Positions 51,923-61,412 of a stretch of DNA of 64,000 nt are shown here, piece after piece. The DNA comes from Phymatolithon calcareum. Its lineage: Eukaryota > Rhodophyta > Florideophyceae > Hapalidiales. The stretch's first letter is position 1. Every line of letters starts with the position of its first letter. Made by a program: the position numbers and the translations under genes. The stretch is from positions 1,116,001 to 1,180,000 of the forward strand of contig OZ345379.1 of the NCBI GenBank assembly GCA_977006965.1, written 5' to 3'. The notes beneath the pieces were generated by a model. That model worked only from the letters and a program-made list of their open reading frames with translations, made no database searches and was not told where the DNA came from.

Positions 51923-52792
51923 ATGGCACTGACACATCTGTTCCAGCGATGCCCGGTGCTGCCCGTGGACGCGTCGCTGAGTCTGGCGCGCTACCTCGAC
52001 AGCGTGGAACAGACGCGTGCGGCGGCGGCAGCATGCGAACGGGCGGGGCCTGAGGCGGACGTGGAACGCGCGGCACTGCTGCATCTGCGCGTCGTGCAAC
52101 TCGTGGCGAAGACACTGCCGTCGCATCCCGACCGGACGCTGCCGGCGTCCGCGTCCACGCTGGCGCGGCTGAACGCTGCGGCGCATGATTCGCTCGACGC
52201 TGTGGAGCGCATCTCGCGCACTCTCTCGACAACATCGTCCGTGACGCCGATGTCGAAGGCGCCGCGGGCGACAAGTGGCAGGGTGCAGATGCAGGTGCCG
52301 GCGCCGCTGTTGGATGTGTTTGCAAACATGGTGCGCGAGCGCGTGAGAAAGGGGATGCGTGCCGTGGGGGTGCTCGCCGGTCGCGCGGAGAACGGCGAGT
52401 GCGGAACGGTGTCTGCGTTGGTAGTGCCGCCGCAGGCGGAGGATGGGAGTGAAGTGCTGCTGGAGGAGCAGGTGGTCGCGCTGGCGGGGCATAAGGGGTT
52501 GGTGGTCGTGGGGGTTGTGGTGCATGCGGGGGGCGCGCGGAGGGCGGGGGTGCAGGAGGGGGAGCGGTTGTTTGCGGGAAGGATGACGGGAGGAGAGGGT
52601 GTTGCGGTTGTTGTGGCACCGGAGGCGGAGGAACGGGTGGTTACGTTTGATATTGCGGGGACGGAGGTGCGGGAGACGGAGAATGTGAGGTTTGCGGGGG
52701 ATGAGCTTTCGTTTAAGCTGTACGATTTGAGACCGCTTGTGAGGGTGAAGGAGGAGAGGGATGCGGGTGGGGCAGGTGGTGCGGAAGGGTGA
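51923..52792 (+). CDS. AMSH/STAMBP-like MPN-domain protein lacking the JAMM motif
   Basis: A 289-residue protein. Residues about 15-100 resemble the USP8/AMSH dimerisation domain (ALLHLRVVQLVAKTLPSHPD). Residues about 125-245 form an MPN domain most like AMSH deubiquitinases: LLDVFANMVRERVRKGMRAV, GVLAGRAENGE, SALVVPPQAEDGS, then VAVVVAPEAEERVVTFDI. AMSH normally carries a zinc-binding GWIHTHP...SxxD motif (JAMM); here that region reads VVGVVVHAGGARRAGVQEG, without the His-x-His-Pro or the Ser/Asp. Zinc chemistry is therefore not expected, and the protein is probably a non-catalytic scaffold, as in other MPN-minus proteins. The frame is open and GC-rich, with no sign of decay. The TTG three codons upstream is not used. 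Confidence 0.72.
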   Translation: MALTHLFQRCPVLPVDASLSLARYLDSVEQTRAAAAACERAGPEADVERAALLHLRVVQLVAKTLPSHPDRTLPASASTLARLNAAAHDSLDAVERISRTLSTTSSVTPMSKAPRATSGRVQMQVPAPLLDVFANMVRERVRKGMRAVGVLAGRAENGECGTVSALVVPPQAEDGSEVLLEEQVVALAGHKGLVVVGVVVHAGGARRAGVQEGERLFAGRMTGGEGVAVVVAPEAEERVVTFDIAGTEVRETENVRFAGDELSFKLYDLRPLVRVKEERDAGGAGGAEG

Positions 52793-52871
52793 GCGGGAAG
52801 GGAGGCGTAGGCGGAGGATGTAGTGCACCATGGGGATGGGCAGGTGGTGAGTGATCGTGCAGGCGTGAGGG

Positions 52872-54400
52872 TGAGGTATGGCAGTGGAGAAGGTTGGGTT
52901 GGGGGTATGTTTTATTACTTGTAAAGTTCGTTGTATATAATTGCCCGTGACTACAGTATTTGGTAAGCCTGCTGTCGTCGGTTCTTTTTTGCTCTTTCTG
53001 CCCCTGTTGACGTATGTTCTCTTTTGACACTTTCTGCTTCTTTTGCCGATATGCAGAGCGATGGTAGAATTAGAGTTTCCACCTTCTGGCTCTTTTCGAA
53101 GACTGGGTGGATGTGATTCGAAGCTCTTAAGTAGAACAATCGTTGGCTGTAGGACGTACCTAATAGCTCTCTTTTGGGATGAATACCGCCAATTGTCGGC
53201 AATATGCGCAGACTGGAAACAGTCAAGGTTCTTCTTTCCGGCGGGTCCATCCGTTCGGCTCCACGGCTGTCTTACATTCCGATGATATCTTCATTGCATT
53301 CATTCATTTTGCCTTTTCCCCTAATGGGGCTAGCACCGATTCGAGGGCCTAAGTTTCTTCCATTCTATCCTATCGTTAACGAGTTTGACTGCGGCTTTCA
53401 CGTCTCGTCCAGGTACGTCACCAAAGCGTGATTCTGGCGTTGGTCTGACGCATTCCCCGCCACAATACTCCTGATGAATAGCCCCAGAAATAAATACAAA
53501 GTAAAACGCAATTCCCACAACCGAAAATATCCCAATAAAAATAGTCTCGGATTGAACCACCACGGCGGAGCTTCCCCCGTCTGGTCCGTGAACAGCGAAA
53601 TGATATAAAACCGATCAAAACACGACATCTGCGCCTTCCGTTCCGCCTGATTTTCCATCAACGCGTCATATTCGCGAGCAATATCCTCTGGATTTCAAAC
53701 CACATCCGGATTATATTCCTGCACACTCTTGATAACCTCCTCCCCGCCGCCAGACACTGCCATCACCCGGATGGTGAACAGCAATGTGGCGTTTCTGGGT
53801 ATGACGAGGGGTATCCCGCGACGCCCGTATGCATACGCGGGTTTGATTTCAGATTCCGCCGTCTCGTCCACCTTCATCGTCGACACATCGGCCTCCCAAC
53901 CCTTGATCACGGCCCCGCTGCCGAGCACAAATTCAAACGGCGTCTTGTCGTCCGTTGAATCGAATATGTCGCCGTTCGACAACTTGCCCGTGTACCACAC
54001 GACCACCGACGCGCCGTTGGGAATCGGACCGCCCTCGCCGACTGAGAGTAGTCGCTTCAGCACCGAGCCGTCGCCGGTGACGTCCACCTACTGACCGCGC
54101 GATGCTGCATCCTGTTCGGCTGCAGCCTCGCGCTTGGCGGCGGCGGTGCGAGCGGCGTCTTCGCGGAAGGGGTCTGCGACGTTTCCGACACCGAAGCGGA
54201 TGTCCGCACTTTCGAACAGCGTATCTACATCACATGTGTCGTCCACGATTCCCTCGGCCGCGAAGTCATCCGCGGTTTTGGGGGACACTTTCCGAACATC
54301 GGGCGTGCCCGTGAGGGGACATCTGATGTTAATAAGACCCGGAAATGGAGTACCTCCGCAAGGGACGGTCCGTTGCTCACAGTCATGACATCGCAGGTGG
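52872..54400. repeat. Segmental duplication B, copy 1 (degenerate)
   Basis: This stretch matches about 62005-63935 in the same orientation: flank words GAGAAGGTTG, AATTAGAGTTTCCACCTTCT and GGGATGAATACCGCC, then the FKBP gene. Relative to the intact copy it lacks the segment corresponding to about 63400-63830, which encoded the N-terminal part of the FKBP protein; the junction is near 54305-54312. Confidence 0.8.
53420..54310 (-). pseudogene. FKBP-type isomerase pseudogene (copy of 62528-63655)
   Basis: Aligned by eye with the intact paralogue. The FKBP core (VLKRLLSVGEGGPIPNGASV, DIFDSTDDKTPFEF, GSGAVIKGWEA, YAYGRRGIP) is retained with substitutions. There is an in-frame stop just before VDVTGDG (TAG, about 54088-54090), a TGA after EYNPDVV (about 53695-53697), and a frame change near 53560 at the start of the C-terminal membrane segment (IFSVVGIAFYFVFISGAIHQ in a shifted frame). 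The first 110 or so residues, which hold the targeting region in the intact copy, are deleted. It is clearly non-functional. Confidence 0.88.
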
Positions 54401-54876
54401 TGCACTGGGCCGACGCTAGATGCGGGGATGAAGAGAAAAGCGGCGCTCACGTCGGATGCGCTTGATCGGTGATACGTGAGATGAATCTTATCATAAGATC
54501 CTTTTATTCGTCATGTTGTCCATCAGGACAATGGTGGATATTGACGCTGTACTGATCGAATTCACACCGATTTGACAGTAGCAGGATGCGTCAAGAACTT
54601 GTCAATGCGATAAAGCACGAGTGGAAGGAAGCTCCGCTGTCAGTGAGACTGCTGACGTGAGACAACCCGTGACAATGACTCGTTTCCTGACACTCCGCAG
54701 TAATGCCTTTGGCGTAATCGAGCACTAAGTCTGCAAGTTGCCGACTTAGCATATTACAAATGCAGCATTGCGATGGGGGTATTGCGCATGCACCGGAGAT
54801 CGAGGTGAGCTATGAAGAAACGGAGTAAATGAAATAGTGTAGGACTCAAGAGGCCTGTGAGCGATTCATGTGCGTG

Positions 54877-55331
54877 TGTAACACCCTACTCTTTCACACG
54901 CCGAGACAGCGCGAAAGAACTCGTGATCGGCTGAAGGGACGTCAACGCGATACCTTCGCTGTCCCTAAGCTGACATCTAGGGATATCGATTGCAGTGACC
55001 CTTCCTGGGCACCGCTATCCATGCCAGTAGACGACTCCTCCGTGTGAGTGCCGGAAGGTCCACGCAGAAGAGAGGCCTACCGGAGTTACTTGTAAGCCGT
55101 GATCCAATCAAGGTGTTGGTTTTTGCATATCTTTCGATTACCTGAACCCTGGGGTCTTCCTCCTGTCTTTGCTACAATGCTAATCGAGCTGATTACTACT
55201 TAAGCACAATAAAGGCAGCGCCATCGGAAACGAGCAACCGCATGGCGACCTAGCCTCTCAACCTTTCCTGTTCCCAACGTTACCATCGTTCCCATCTTTT
55301 CCCTCACCCTGACACGCCGTGAGGCGTTACA
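54877..55331. mobile_element. 455-bp solo LTR (second family)
   Basis: It starts TGTAACACC and ends GGCGTTACA, so the ends are inverted TGTAAC/GTTACA. It is flanked by CGTG at 54873-54876 and 55332-55335. The paralogous site in duplication copy 1 (about 35262-35272, CATGCATGGTAGCGC) has no insertion, giving an empty-site comparison. An AATAAA word occurs near 55208. It is unrelated to the 391-bp LTR family. There is no internal retroelement sequence. Confidence 0.85.
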
Positions 55332-55419
55332 CGTGGTAGCGCTTTCCCAACTCTGCAAGCCCCATCAAACCACTTGATTATCAGCTTCGAAGCAGTTAAT
55401 ATTCCACCATTGCAACTTT

Positions 55420-58400
55420 TTATTCAGTGTTGCCTATTATTAACTTGCAAATAGCTACAGCGCCACTCCTCAAACCAGCGACAAAAATATTTCGCTTTGA
55501 ACAATATTTCCAATCCCGTGAACGTAATGGCAATGTTCCCAACAATGTCCTTTTGCCAAACGCGTTAGAGTACACTGAAACGAACACTTGTGAATTACAA
55601 AAAATTTCACCGGAGTACGATTGGAAGCTCCATGGCCAGAGATGCAGTGCTTCATCTCCGCAGCTTAGAATGATCTCTCTGGCTGCATCACCAGATATCT
55701 CATTCTCGGTATCGCCCTCATCTGTTTTGGACTTCCAAACCACTTCTCTCCTCTCACGATCCCAGATAGTCGTACAAATAAGACTATCTGTTTTCAAGTC
55801 CGCAGCGACAACACACCTCCCATCAGGAGTCTCTGCAACATGACGCCATCTCACGTTCCCCCGCAACTCTGCCATTAGGCCGTGTGATTGAGAATTCCAT
55901 ATGCGAATGGTTTTGTCATATGATCCTGAAATAACGCGACAACCATCACGACTGAAGGCAACTGAAAAGATTGTGTCTGTATGACCGACAAGAGGCTCAC
56001 CGATTTGACTATACCTCTCAGAATTCCACAGTCGTACAGTTTTGTCCTCCGAACCGGTAACCAGACGTCCGTCTTGAGAGTATGCAACACACCATACACG
56101 TTTCGTGTGTCCTTCCATTGACATTCCCACCTCTTCGCCTGTATTCGTGTCCCAAAACCGTATTGTACCATCGCTCAATCCACACGCAACTCGCAGTCCA
56201 TCTGGATTCATCGCAATACCGAAAATAGAATTGTCGTTTGTACACGTTTCGTCTGCTGCTTCTACGTCAAGCTGCACATTCCAAACACGAACAATGCCAC
56301 TAACACCTCCAGAGACGATTCGTTTTCCATCTTGACAAAAAGCAACACTTCTCACCAATGAGTGATAGTCTGGAGACGCCCAAACAGTGTTCCTAGTTGC
56401 AATATTCCACACTCGGCAAACGCCGTACTCCGATGCAGAGGCAATTTGCTCGCCGTTACGACTAAAGGCGATACTAAATACCGTACCCGAATGTCCTTCA
56501 AAAGGTTCACCAATTCTCCTCCACGTTGTTGTATCCCACAGTCGCACTGTCTTGTCCCATAATCCTGCAGCTAAACAACTGCCGTTCAGATTGAATGCGA
56601 GACACTGTACATCGCACCCCCGTCCGATGGTATCCTCAAATATCGTTGACCCTGTGCAGCTGTCCAACACTTTCAACTTCCCATCATTCTCGCCCTTATT
56701 GCCTTCACCTTTTAGACCAAGTGCAACTGTTCGATTGTCTCCCTGAACAGCAAGTGAGCCGACACTGCTGCTGCCTTGTGCATACACTGCAATTTGGGTT
56801 CCATTAGTCGCGTCCCATTTTCTCATAGTGCAATCATCAGAGCCAGAGAATATCCATTTCGTATCGCTAGTCACAGCAACGCAAGTTACCCGACCCGTGT
56901 GACCAACGAGAACCTGCATCGGCTTGTTCGATGTCTCCCACTCCCAGATACGCACCTTCTTGTCGCTCGATCCTACGATTATTTTCTTGGGTCCTGCAAA
57001 CGCAATGCTCATGGCATCTCCAGAACGCCCTCTCAATCTTTCCAATATTTCGCCGCGACTTGCGTCCAAAACAGCAACATCGCATGAATGCCCACCTGCC
57101 GCAATATACCGCCCACATGGAGAGCACGCCACCGACCAACATTCGCCACCCAAAGGTACTTCCAAAACTGGTGCTCTGTACACATTTGGGAAAAATGAAC
57201 TTGCCGGCAGCAAATACGGCCTTGCGGTGTGTACCCCCACGCTATTCAAATATGCAGCCACCATTTTGTTCTCCTTTCTCACAGAATGCAGCCGTCCACA
57301 TACTTGAAATAGGAAAGAACTGGGTCCTTCCGATACTCTTCCCCACGATACTCGGATCACCTTCAAAATCAACATAAGGCTGTTCTTGATGTCGCCTTGT
57401 ATAACACCCATCTTTTCATCGTTATTGAGACACTCAAAGTCACTCGTGAGTGCCAGGATACCGCCGGTCTCCTTCCGCAACTGAGTCCACCGAGCGTCCA
57501 ACAACAACGATACCAGTTCCGTGACCAACCCGGAAAGTAACAAATGTCGGGCAACGTTTCCATGGATGTACCCGTCTTTGGGAACTGATTCGGACCACCA
57601 CGGTCTACATGACAATGTTGTCACTGTCTCTGCATCCAACAAGTCTCCGGAAGCTTGTGTTTCCATCTCGCATGTGATTTGATCTTGTTCCAGATAACCT
57701 TCCAGAAGCCGACTGTGCCATACAGTTTCCACGTTATTCTTTCCTGATCGCCGCTTGCAGAACTGAAGATGAAGATCATGGATCATCAACCCCGCTTCTC
57801 CCACAGACCCCAATGTGCGTTTCGGATAATCAATCTTGGCGAGGCTCATATCGCACAACATATCCACAACATCCCGAACGCATTTCCCATCGAGCTGCCA
57901 CATCCGAGAAAGAACTGAAAGGGGGACACACGCCTGATTCGCCAGCACACATAAGCTCATGTACAGGTCCATAATACTGTACTCAGTATTACAAGCATTA
58001 TCTGTCTTCCACTTCGAGAACTTATCTTGCAGGTACTCCAAACTCAGTTGAATGCAAGCACGCAGACTTGACCCATCGCTGTTCTCCTCATCTGCAAGAC
58101 TGCTCTTCATATCATTCAATTCAGTAGCGTACAAGTCGCATGCGCCTTGGAAATCACCACACAACGTCTTCGCACGCAGAGCAACAGCCGATCCTGCGAT
58201 CGATAGAGCAATTGGAAGGCCGGCACAAAGAGAGAGAATTGTTGAAACACTGCTTCTGAATTCCACGTTACTCCCTGCCGCCACTTCTCCACGTAATGTA
58301 GCGGTTGCGTACTTCATGAAAATTTTCCTTGAATCATCTCCATGAGGGGCTCTGATGCCAAAGTCAACGATTAGTCCTGCGCATAGGGCGATTGCATTAC

Positions 58401-59448
58401 TACGGGTAGTAATTGCCATTCGACTCCGCCGGCATGATCGTAATAGCTGCCGAAGCTCCCTGAGATATCCTGTTTTCCAAGTAACCGTAGGCCACATGTC
58501 GTCCACAAGGAATAAGCATACCCGACCTTTAAACCATTTCACAGCACAGTTCACAGCTTCAGAAAGTAAACTGCATTTCTCAACCGTGCGGTCCGTATCA
58601 GTCGCCCCGGTTGTCTTCATGATACTGGAAATACCGTCCATAACAGTTCGCTCTGTAGCTTCTTTTCCAAGCGCCATGTAGAGGACCCCGTCCACAAAAT
58701 GATTACGAATTTCCTCGTCGTGAGCAAGGCCTTGTAACGCCGTCGTTTTTCCGGCTCCGGCCATTCCGACCACGCCGAACGCATCGGGTATCACACCGGC
58801 GGCGGCAGTGACTTCCGTCCCTATGAGCACCGAACGTTTGAACTTCCCTTCCGGTGTCACAGGTTCATTATTTGCGTCCGTTTTGTCGAAGTCCAACGAG
58901 ACAGTGGACAAGAGATATGGTGTGTTCTCTTCATATGTATACTTGGCTTCCGTGTTCGCTGCAACGGAGGTATGTTGCTGCGTGTCGATCTTCAGGCAGA
59001 CAGTCAGTTGATCAACGAGTGATTGCAGGGTTTTCGAGGCTTCCTTGATTTGGGTCTCCAAAGTGGACATCTCGTCTGTATTCGAATTGGCCGACGCTAC
59101 ACCTCGAACAAACCGAACGAATGTTCTTCGTCTCCCGGAGCTGCTTCCCCCAATTCCTCTCTTAGCAAGCATACTCATCATGTCATTGGACTCTTTGAGG
59201 CAATTGTAAACTGAATTCAGGGAACTTTGAAACATGTTTGAAGTCTGTGTTGGGATAGCCCCAGGGTGTTGTTTCAAAATGTCATGAACTGTTTCCGCGT
59301 TTTTCGTCACGACGTTGAGTGCGTCATTCAAGTCTTTGTACCAGACAGGACCTCGATTGAAGTTGGAAAGTCGTGTCTGGAGGCTTTTGAACTGTTGACG
59401 CAACGCTGAGATGACCCCCAAAACAGACGCGATCGTTCCCAGCGCCAT
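55420..59448 (-). CDS. NLR-like protein: helical N-terminus, NB-ARC, WD40 repeats (paralogue 2)
   Basis: A 1,342-residue, intronless protein, close to the product of 35351-39367 along its whole length. P-loop GMAGAGKTT (Ala replaces Val of copy 1), Walker B VCLFLVDD, AITTRS, GLPIAL and the IHD motif are intact, as is the helical N-terminus. The C-terminus again bears WD40 repeats (VRIWEW, VRLWDT, CRVWNI, VRVWNV, VRLWNS, IRIWNS). Differences from copy 1 are spread through the protein and include small insertions or deletions in the WD40 part, with no stop or frameshift in either. Both genes therefore seem to be under constraint after duplication. Ligand specificity would be expected to lie in the propellers. 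Confidence 0.88.
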   Translation of the reverse strand: MALGTIASVLGVISALRQQFKSLQTRLSNFNRGPVWYKDLNDALNVVTKNAETVHDILKQHPGAIPTQTSNMFQSSLNSVYNCLKESNDMMSMLAKRGIGGSSSGRRRTFVRFVRGVASANSNTDEMSTLETQIKEASKTLQSLVDQLTVCLKIDTQQHTSVAANTEAKYTYEENTPYLLSTVSLDFDKTDANNEPVTPEGKFKRSVLIGTEVTAAAGVIPDAFGVVGMAGAGKTTALQGLAHDEEIRNHFVDGVLYMALGKEATERTVMDGISSIMKTTGATDTDRTVEKCSLLSEAVNCAVKWFKGRVCLFLVDDMWPTVTWKTGYLRELRQLLRSCRRSRMAITTRSNAIALCAGLIVDFGIRAPHGDDSRKIFMKYATATLRGEVAAGSNVEFRSSVSTILSLCAGLPIALSIAGSAVALRAKTLCGDFQGACDLYATELNDMKSSLADEENSDGSSLRACIQLSLEYLQDKFSKWKTDNACNTEYSIMDLYMSLCVLANQACVPLSVLSRMWQLDGKCVRDVVDMLCDMSLAKIDYPKRTLGSVGEAGLMIHDLHLQFCKRRSGKNNVETVWHSRLLEGYLEQDQITCEMETQASGDLLDAETVTTLSCRPWWSESVPKDGYIHGNVARHLLLSGLVTELVSLLLDARWTQLRKETGGILALTSDFECLNNDEKMGVIQGDIKNSLMLILKVIRVSWGRVSEGPSSFLFQVCGRLHSVRKENKMVAAYLNSVGVHTARPYLLPASSFFPNVYRAPVLEVPLGGECWSVACSPCGRYIAAGGHSCDVAVLDASRGEILERLRGRSGDAMSIAFAGPKKIIVGSSDKKVRIWEWETSNKPMQVLVGHTGRVTCVAVTSDTKWIFSGSDDCTMRKWDATNGTQIAVYAQGSSSVGSLAVQGDNRTVALGLKGEGNKGENDGKLKVLDSCTGSTIFEDTIGRGCDVQCLAFNLNGSCLAAGLWDKTVRLWDTTTWRRIGEPFEGHSGTVFSIAFSRNGEQIASASEYGVCRVWNIATRNTVWASPDYHSLVRSVAFCQDGKRIVSGGVSGIVRVWNVQLDVEAADETCTNDNSIFGIAMNPDGLRVACGLSDGTIRFWDTNTGEEVGMSMEGHTKRVWCVAYSQDGRLVTGSEDKTVRLWNSERYSQIGEPLVGHTDTIFSVAFSRDGCRVISGSYDKTIRIWNSQSHGLMAELRGNVRWRHVAETPDGRCVVAADLKTDSLICTTIWDRERREVVWKSKTDEGDTENEISGDAAREIILSCGDEALHLWPWSFQSYSGEIFCNSQVFVSVYSNAFGKRTLLGTLPLRSRDWKYCSKRNIFVAGLRSGAVAICKLIIGNTE

Positions 59449-60331
59449 GTCGAAGCAGCTGTTGTGAAAGAATCCGAAAAGCGCTGCGCCGAGACGAGGA
59501 GGAAGATATTGCCGTTGCGTTGGTTACGTTTACGGCGGGAAGCCGGAAACGACCGCGAAGTAAGGGTGGTGACAAGATGCAGCGCAAAGGCAATCGCTTT
59601 TCAGGTAGATGTGACGGTGACGTCGGGATCGACGCCAAGACTGATGAAACGCAGGTAGCACCAGGTCGGCAGAAGTGAATTCTGAAACATACGACGACTT
59701 TATCAGCTGGAGACAGGTGTAGGAAAAAACAATGCACCTCCCGATTAGACACAATTCTTCATCGACAGTTTCGTGATCCATCCAACCAAAGGCGCTAGAG
59801 TACAGTATTAAATACTGTACTCTAGCGAAATTTTCACTTTTTCATTGCTGTAACGGTACAGGTTGCATTCAACTCTCTCTACAATGGAATCGACAATGTA
59901 CCCTGAGATACAGCCGTCATATGTGTTAGTCATTCAGCTTGATGTCCGCCAGGTGGCAGAACTGTAGAACATAAGTTAACATATAAAAGCTGTGCTGGTA
60001 ATGTATATCCGGTGGGGTGAAGCGCCTGAGAAAATCGCATTCTTTCGTGCTACTGGGCCTGTCCCAGCACATGCGATAAGACTGTACGGGAGCAGCTTTT
60101 CGGTACTTGTTCATTATATGAGTGCGCTATCCAAAGCGTTAGTTTGCTGCCTCTTTTCCCCACATCAGGGGGGCCCAGGTAGTACCATAGAACCGTAACA
60201 ATACACTCTGTATAGTATTGCATCTAGTTGCAATGGCGCCGGTAGTGACGGTTTTGAAGTACTTTCAGAAGGGCGATCATGAGAATCGATCAAGACCGTG
60301 GCATACATAAAGTTAGGAGTTGGTCCAATAT
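59449..60331. other. 5' flank of NB-ARC paralogue 2
   Basis: No gene is seen. It matches the upstream flank of paralogue 1 out to about 59800 and again from about 59990. It contains the 35-bp palindrome at 59793-59827 and the dispersed repeat at 60078-60115. The minus-strand frames at 59324-59781 are shadows. Confidence 0.5.
59793..59827. repeat. 35-bp palindrome absent from the paralogous locus
   Basis: Perfect 17-bp arms (starting CGCTAGAGTACAG) around one central base. The same position upstream of NB-ARC paralogue 1 (about 39668-39695) has one CGCTAGAGTTC arm and no inverted second arm. Confidence 0.9.
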
Positions 60332-60474
60332 TATTTTTATGGGGAATTTTCTAAAATGACCACGTAGTTTGCCGTATTTACTAAAATGACCACCATGCAT
60401 GGGTGTTGTTATGATTATAGCTTTGGTGTAATGCGGGGCAGCATAAAATTATAGGGTCCAGAAATAACATCAGT

Positions 60475-60888
60475 TTATTGATCGGAGGGGGGCTGAGAGG
60501 GCCGCTGGGGCTCAACGGCTTCCTTGCAGGAGCGCTTATTATGGCCAGGTTTGTTACATTTCTTACACGTAACGGACCGGTCAGATGCAGAGCCAGCTAT
60601 GAGACGCCTTTTTTTAGGCCTTCCTGGCGGGCGCCTAGTCACCGGAGGAAGATCGGCATGCTCTGGAAGTGCACCACTTAGATCCGGTAGCGGTGGCATA
60701 ACTATTTCTCCTTGATAAATCTTGAAAAATGTGGATTTTTGATACCAGCTTCCAACAAATTCCCCCAACGGCAGCGAGGATTCTGGGAGGAAACGACGAA
60801 CGTATAGAATTGACGCACAGGCATGAATGCACGGGTATTCATACTCCTGCCAATGCATGCACGTGCATGAACGGTCATCCAAATTCAC
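60475..60888 (-). pseudogene. MULE transposase C-terminal remnant (SWIM finger, zinc knuckle)
   Basis: 137 codons. A SWIM-type finger (CTCMHWQEYEYPCIHACA; CxC...CxH) is followed by a proline/arginine AT-hook-like PPGRPKKRR and a CCHC knuckle (CKKCNKPGHNKRSC), the usual C-terminal order in Mutator-like transposases. It lacks a start codon and the catalytic core. Confidence 0.8.
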
Positions 60889-61123
60889 CTTCGTGAGTGG
60901 ATGCAGCCCATTTGGAATGACAAATTGCCGTAAATTTGGTTTTTGTGCTTTTCAGGACGGCAAACGTGTAACCCTTTAGTGCAGCATGGGTGGAAAGAGC
61001 TGACTTTAGGATATTCTTGGACTGGAAAAGAGCACCAATATCAATTTCGGTCGTAAACGGCCTGTCCATTGTCGAAGACGGTAGCTTGAATCGGATGGTG
61101 TACCGAAAAATCGAAATCGGCAA
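60875..61123 (-). pseudogene. MULE transposase N-terminal remnant
   Basis: About 80 codons with the pattern FQSKNILKSALSTHAALKGY followed by an FAVLKSTKTKFTAICHS segment, resembling the N-terminal MuDR-type DNA-binding domain. It is in a different frame from, and abuts, the C-terminal remnant, so the deletion removed the middle of the gene. Confidence 0.65.
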
Positions 61124-61412
61124 GGTCGCCGAGCGGCTTTATTGGGACAAAACTGTGGAAATGTGGGACATGGCGATCTTCGAACAAATTGTTCCGTTTC
61201 GTCCTAGGGCAGATCCGTTTTACAAACCGAAATAACTGTAAGATCAAGACGTTGGCACCTGGGCATGTATCGGTCTCAACGGACCTGAGTGATGGACCGT
61301 TTGCTGGATGCTGACAGAAAAGTACAGGATCATAACTACACCCATGCATGGCGGTCATTTTAGTAAATACGGCAAACTACGTGGTCATTTTAGTAAATTC
61401 CCCTATTTTTAT

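Larger units (their letters stand above)
54420..60320. repeat. Segmental duplication A, copy 2
   Basis: The counterpart of 34850-40770. It carries insertions absent from copy 1: the 455-bp solo LTR (54877-55331), an inverted duplication forming a palindrome (59793-59827), and the dispersed 38-bp repeat at 60078-60115. A stretch of about 37 bp near 59935-59971 is inverted relative to copy 1. Confidence 0.85.
60341..61403. mobile_element. Internally deleted Mutator-like element (MULE) with a 9-bp target duplication
   Basis: The 1,063-bp element is bounded by inverted repeats of about 75 bp (left 60341-60416; right about 61327-61403), which contain the repeated word TAAAATGACC. Flanking duplication TATTTTTAT is perfect, at 60332-60340 and 61404-61412. 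It encodes remnants of the N- and C-terminal parts of a MULE transposase on the minus strand, but the central catalytic DDE region is missing. Confidence 0.9.

Noticed and set aside
51750-52831. Long minus-strand frames opposite the AMSH-like gene
   Set aside because: Composition is Pro/Arg/His-rich as expected from the reverse of a GC-rich gene. No domain is seen, and the plus-strand product is supported by two domains.
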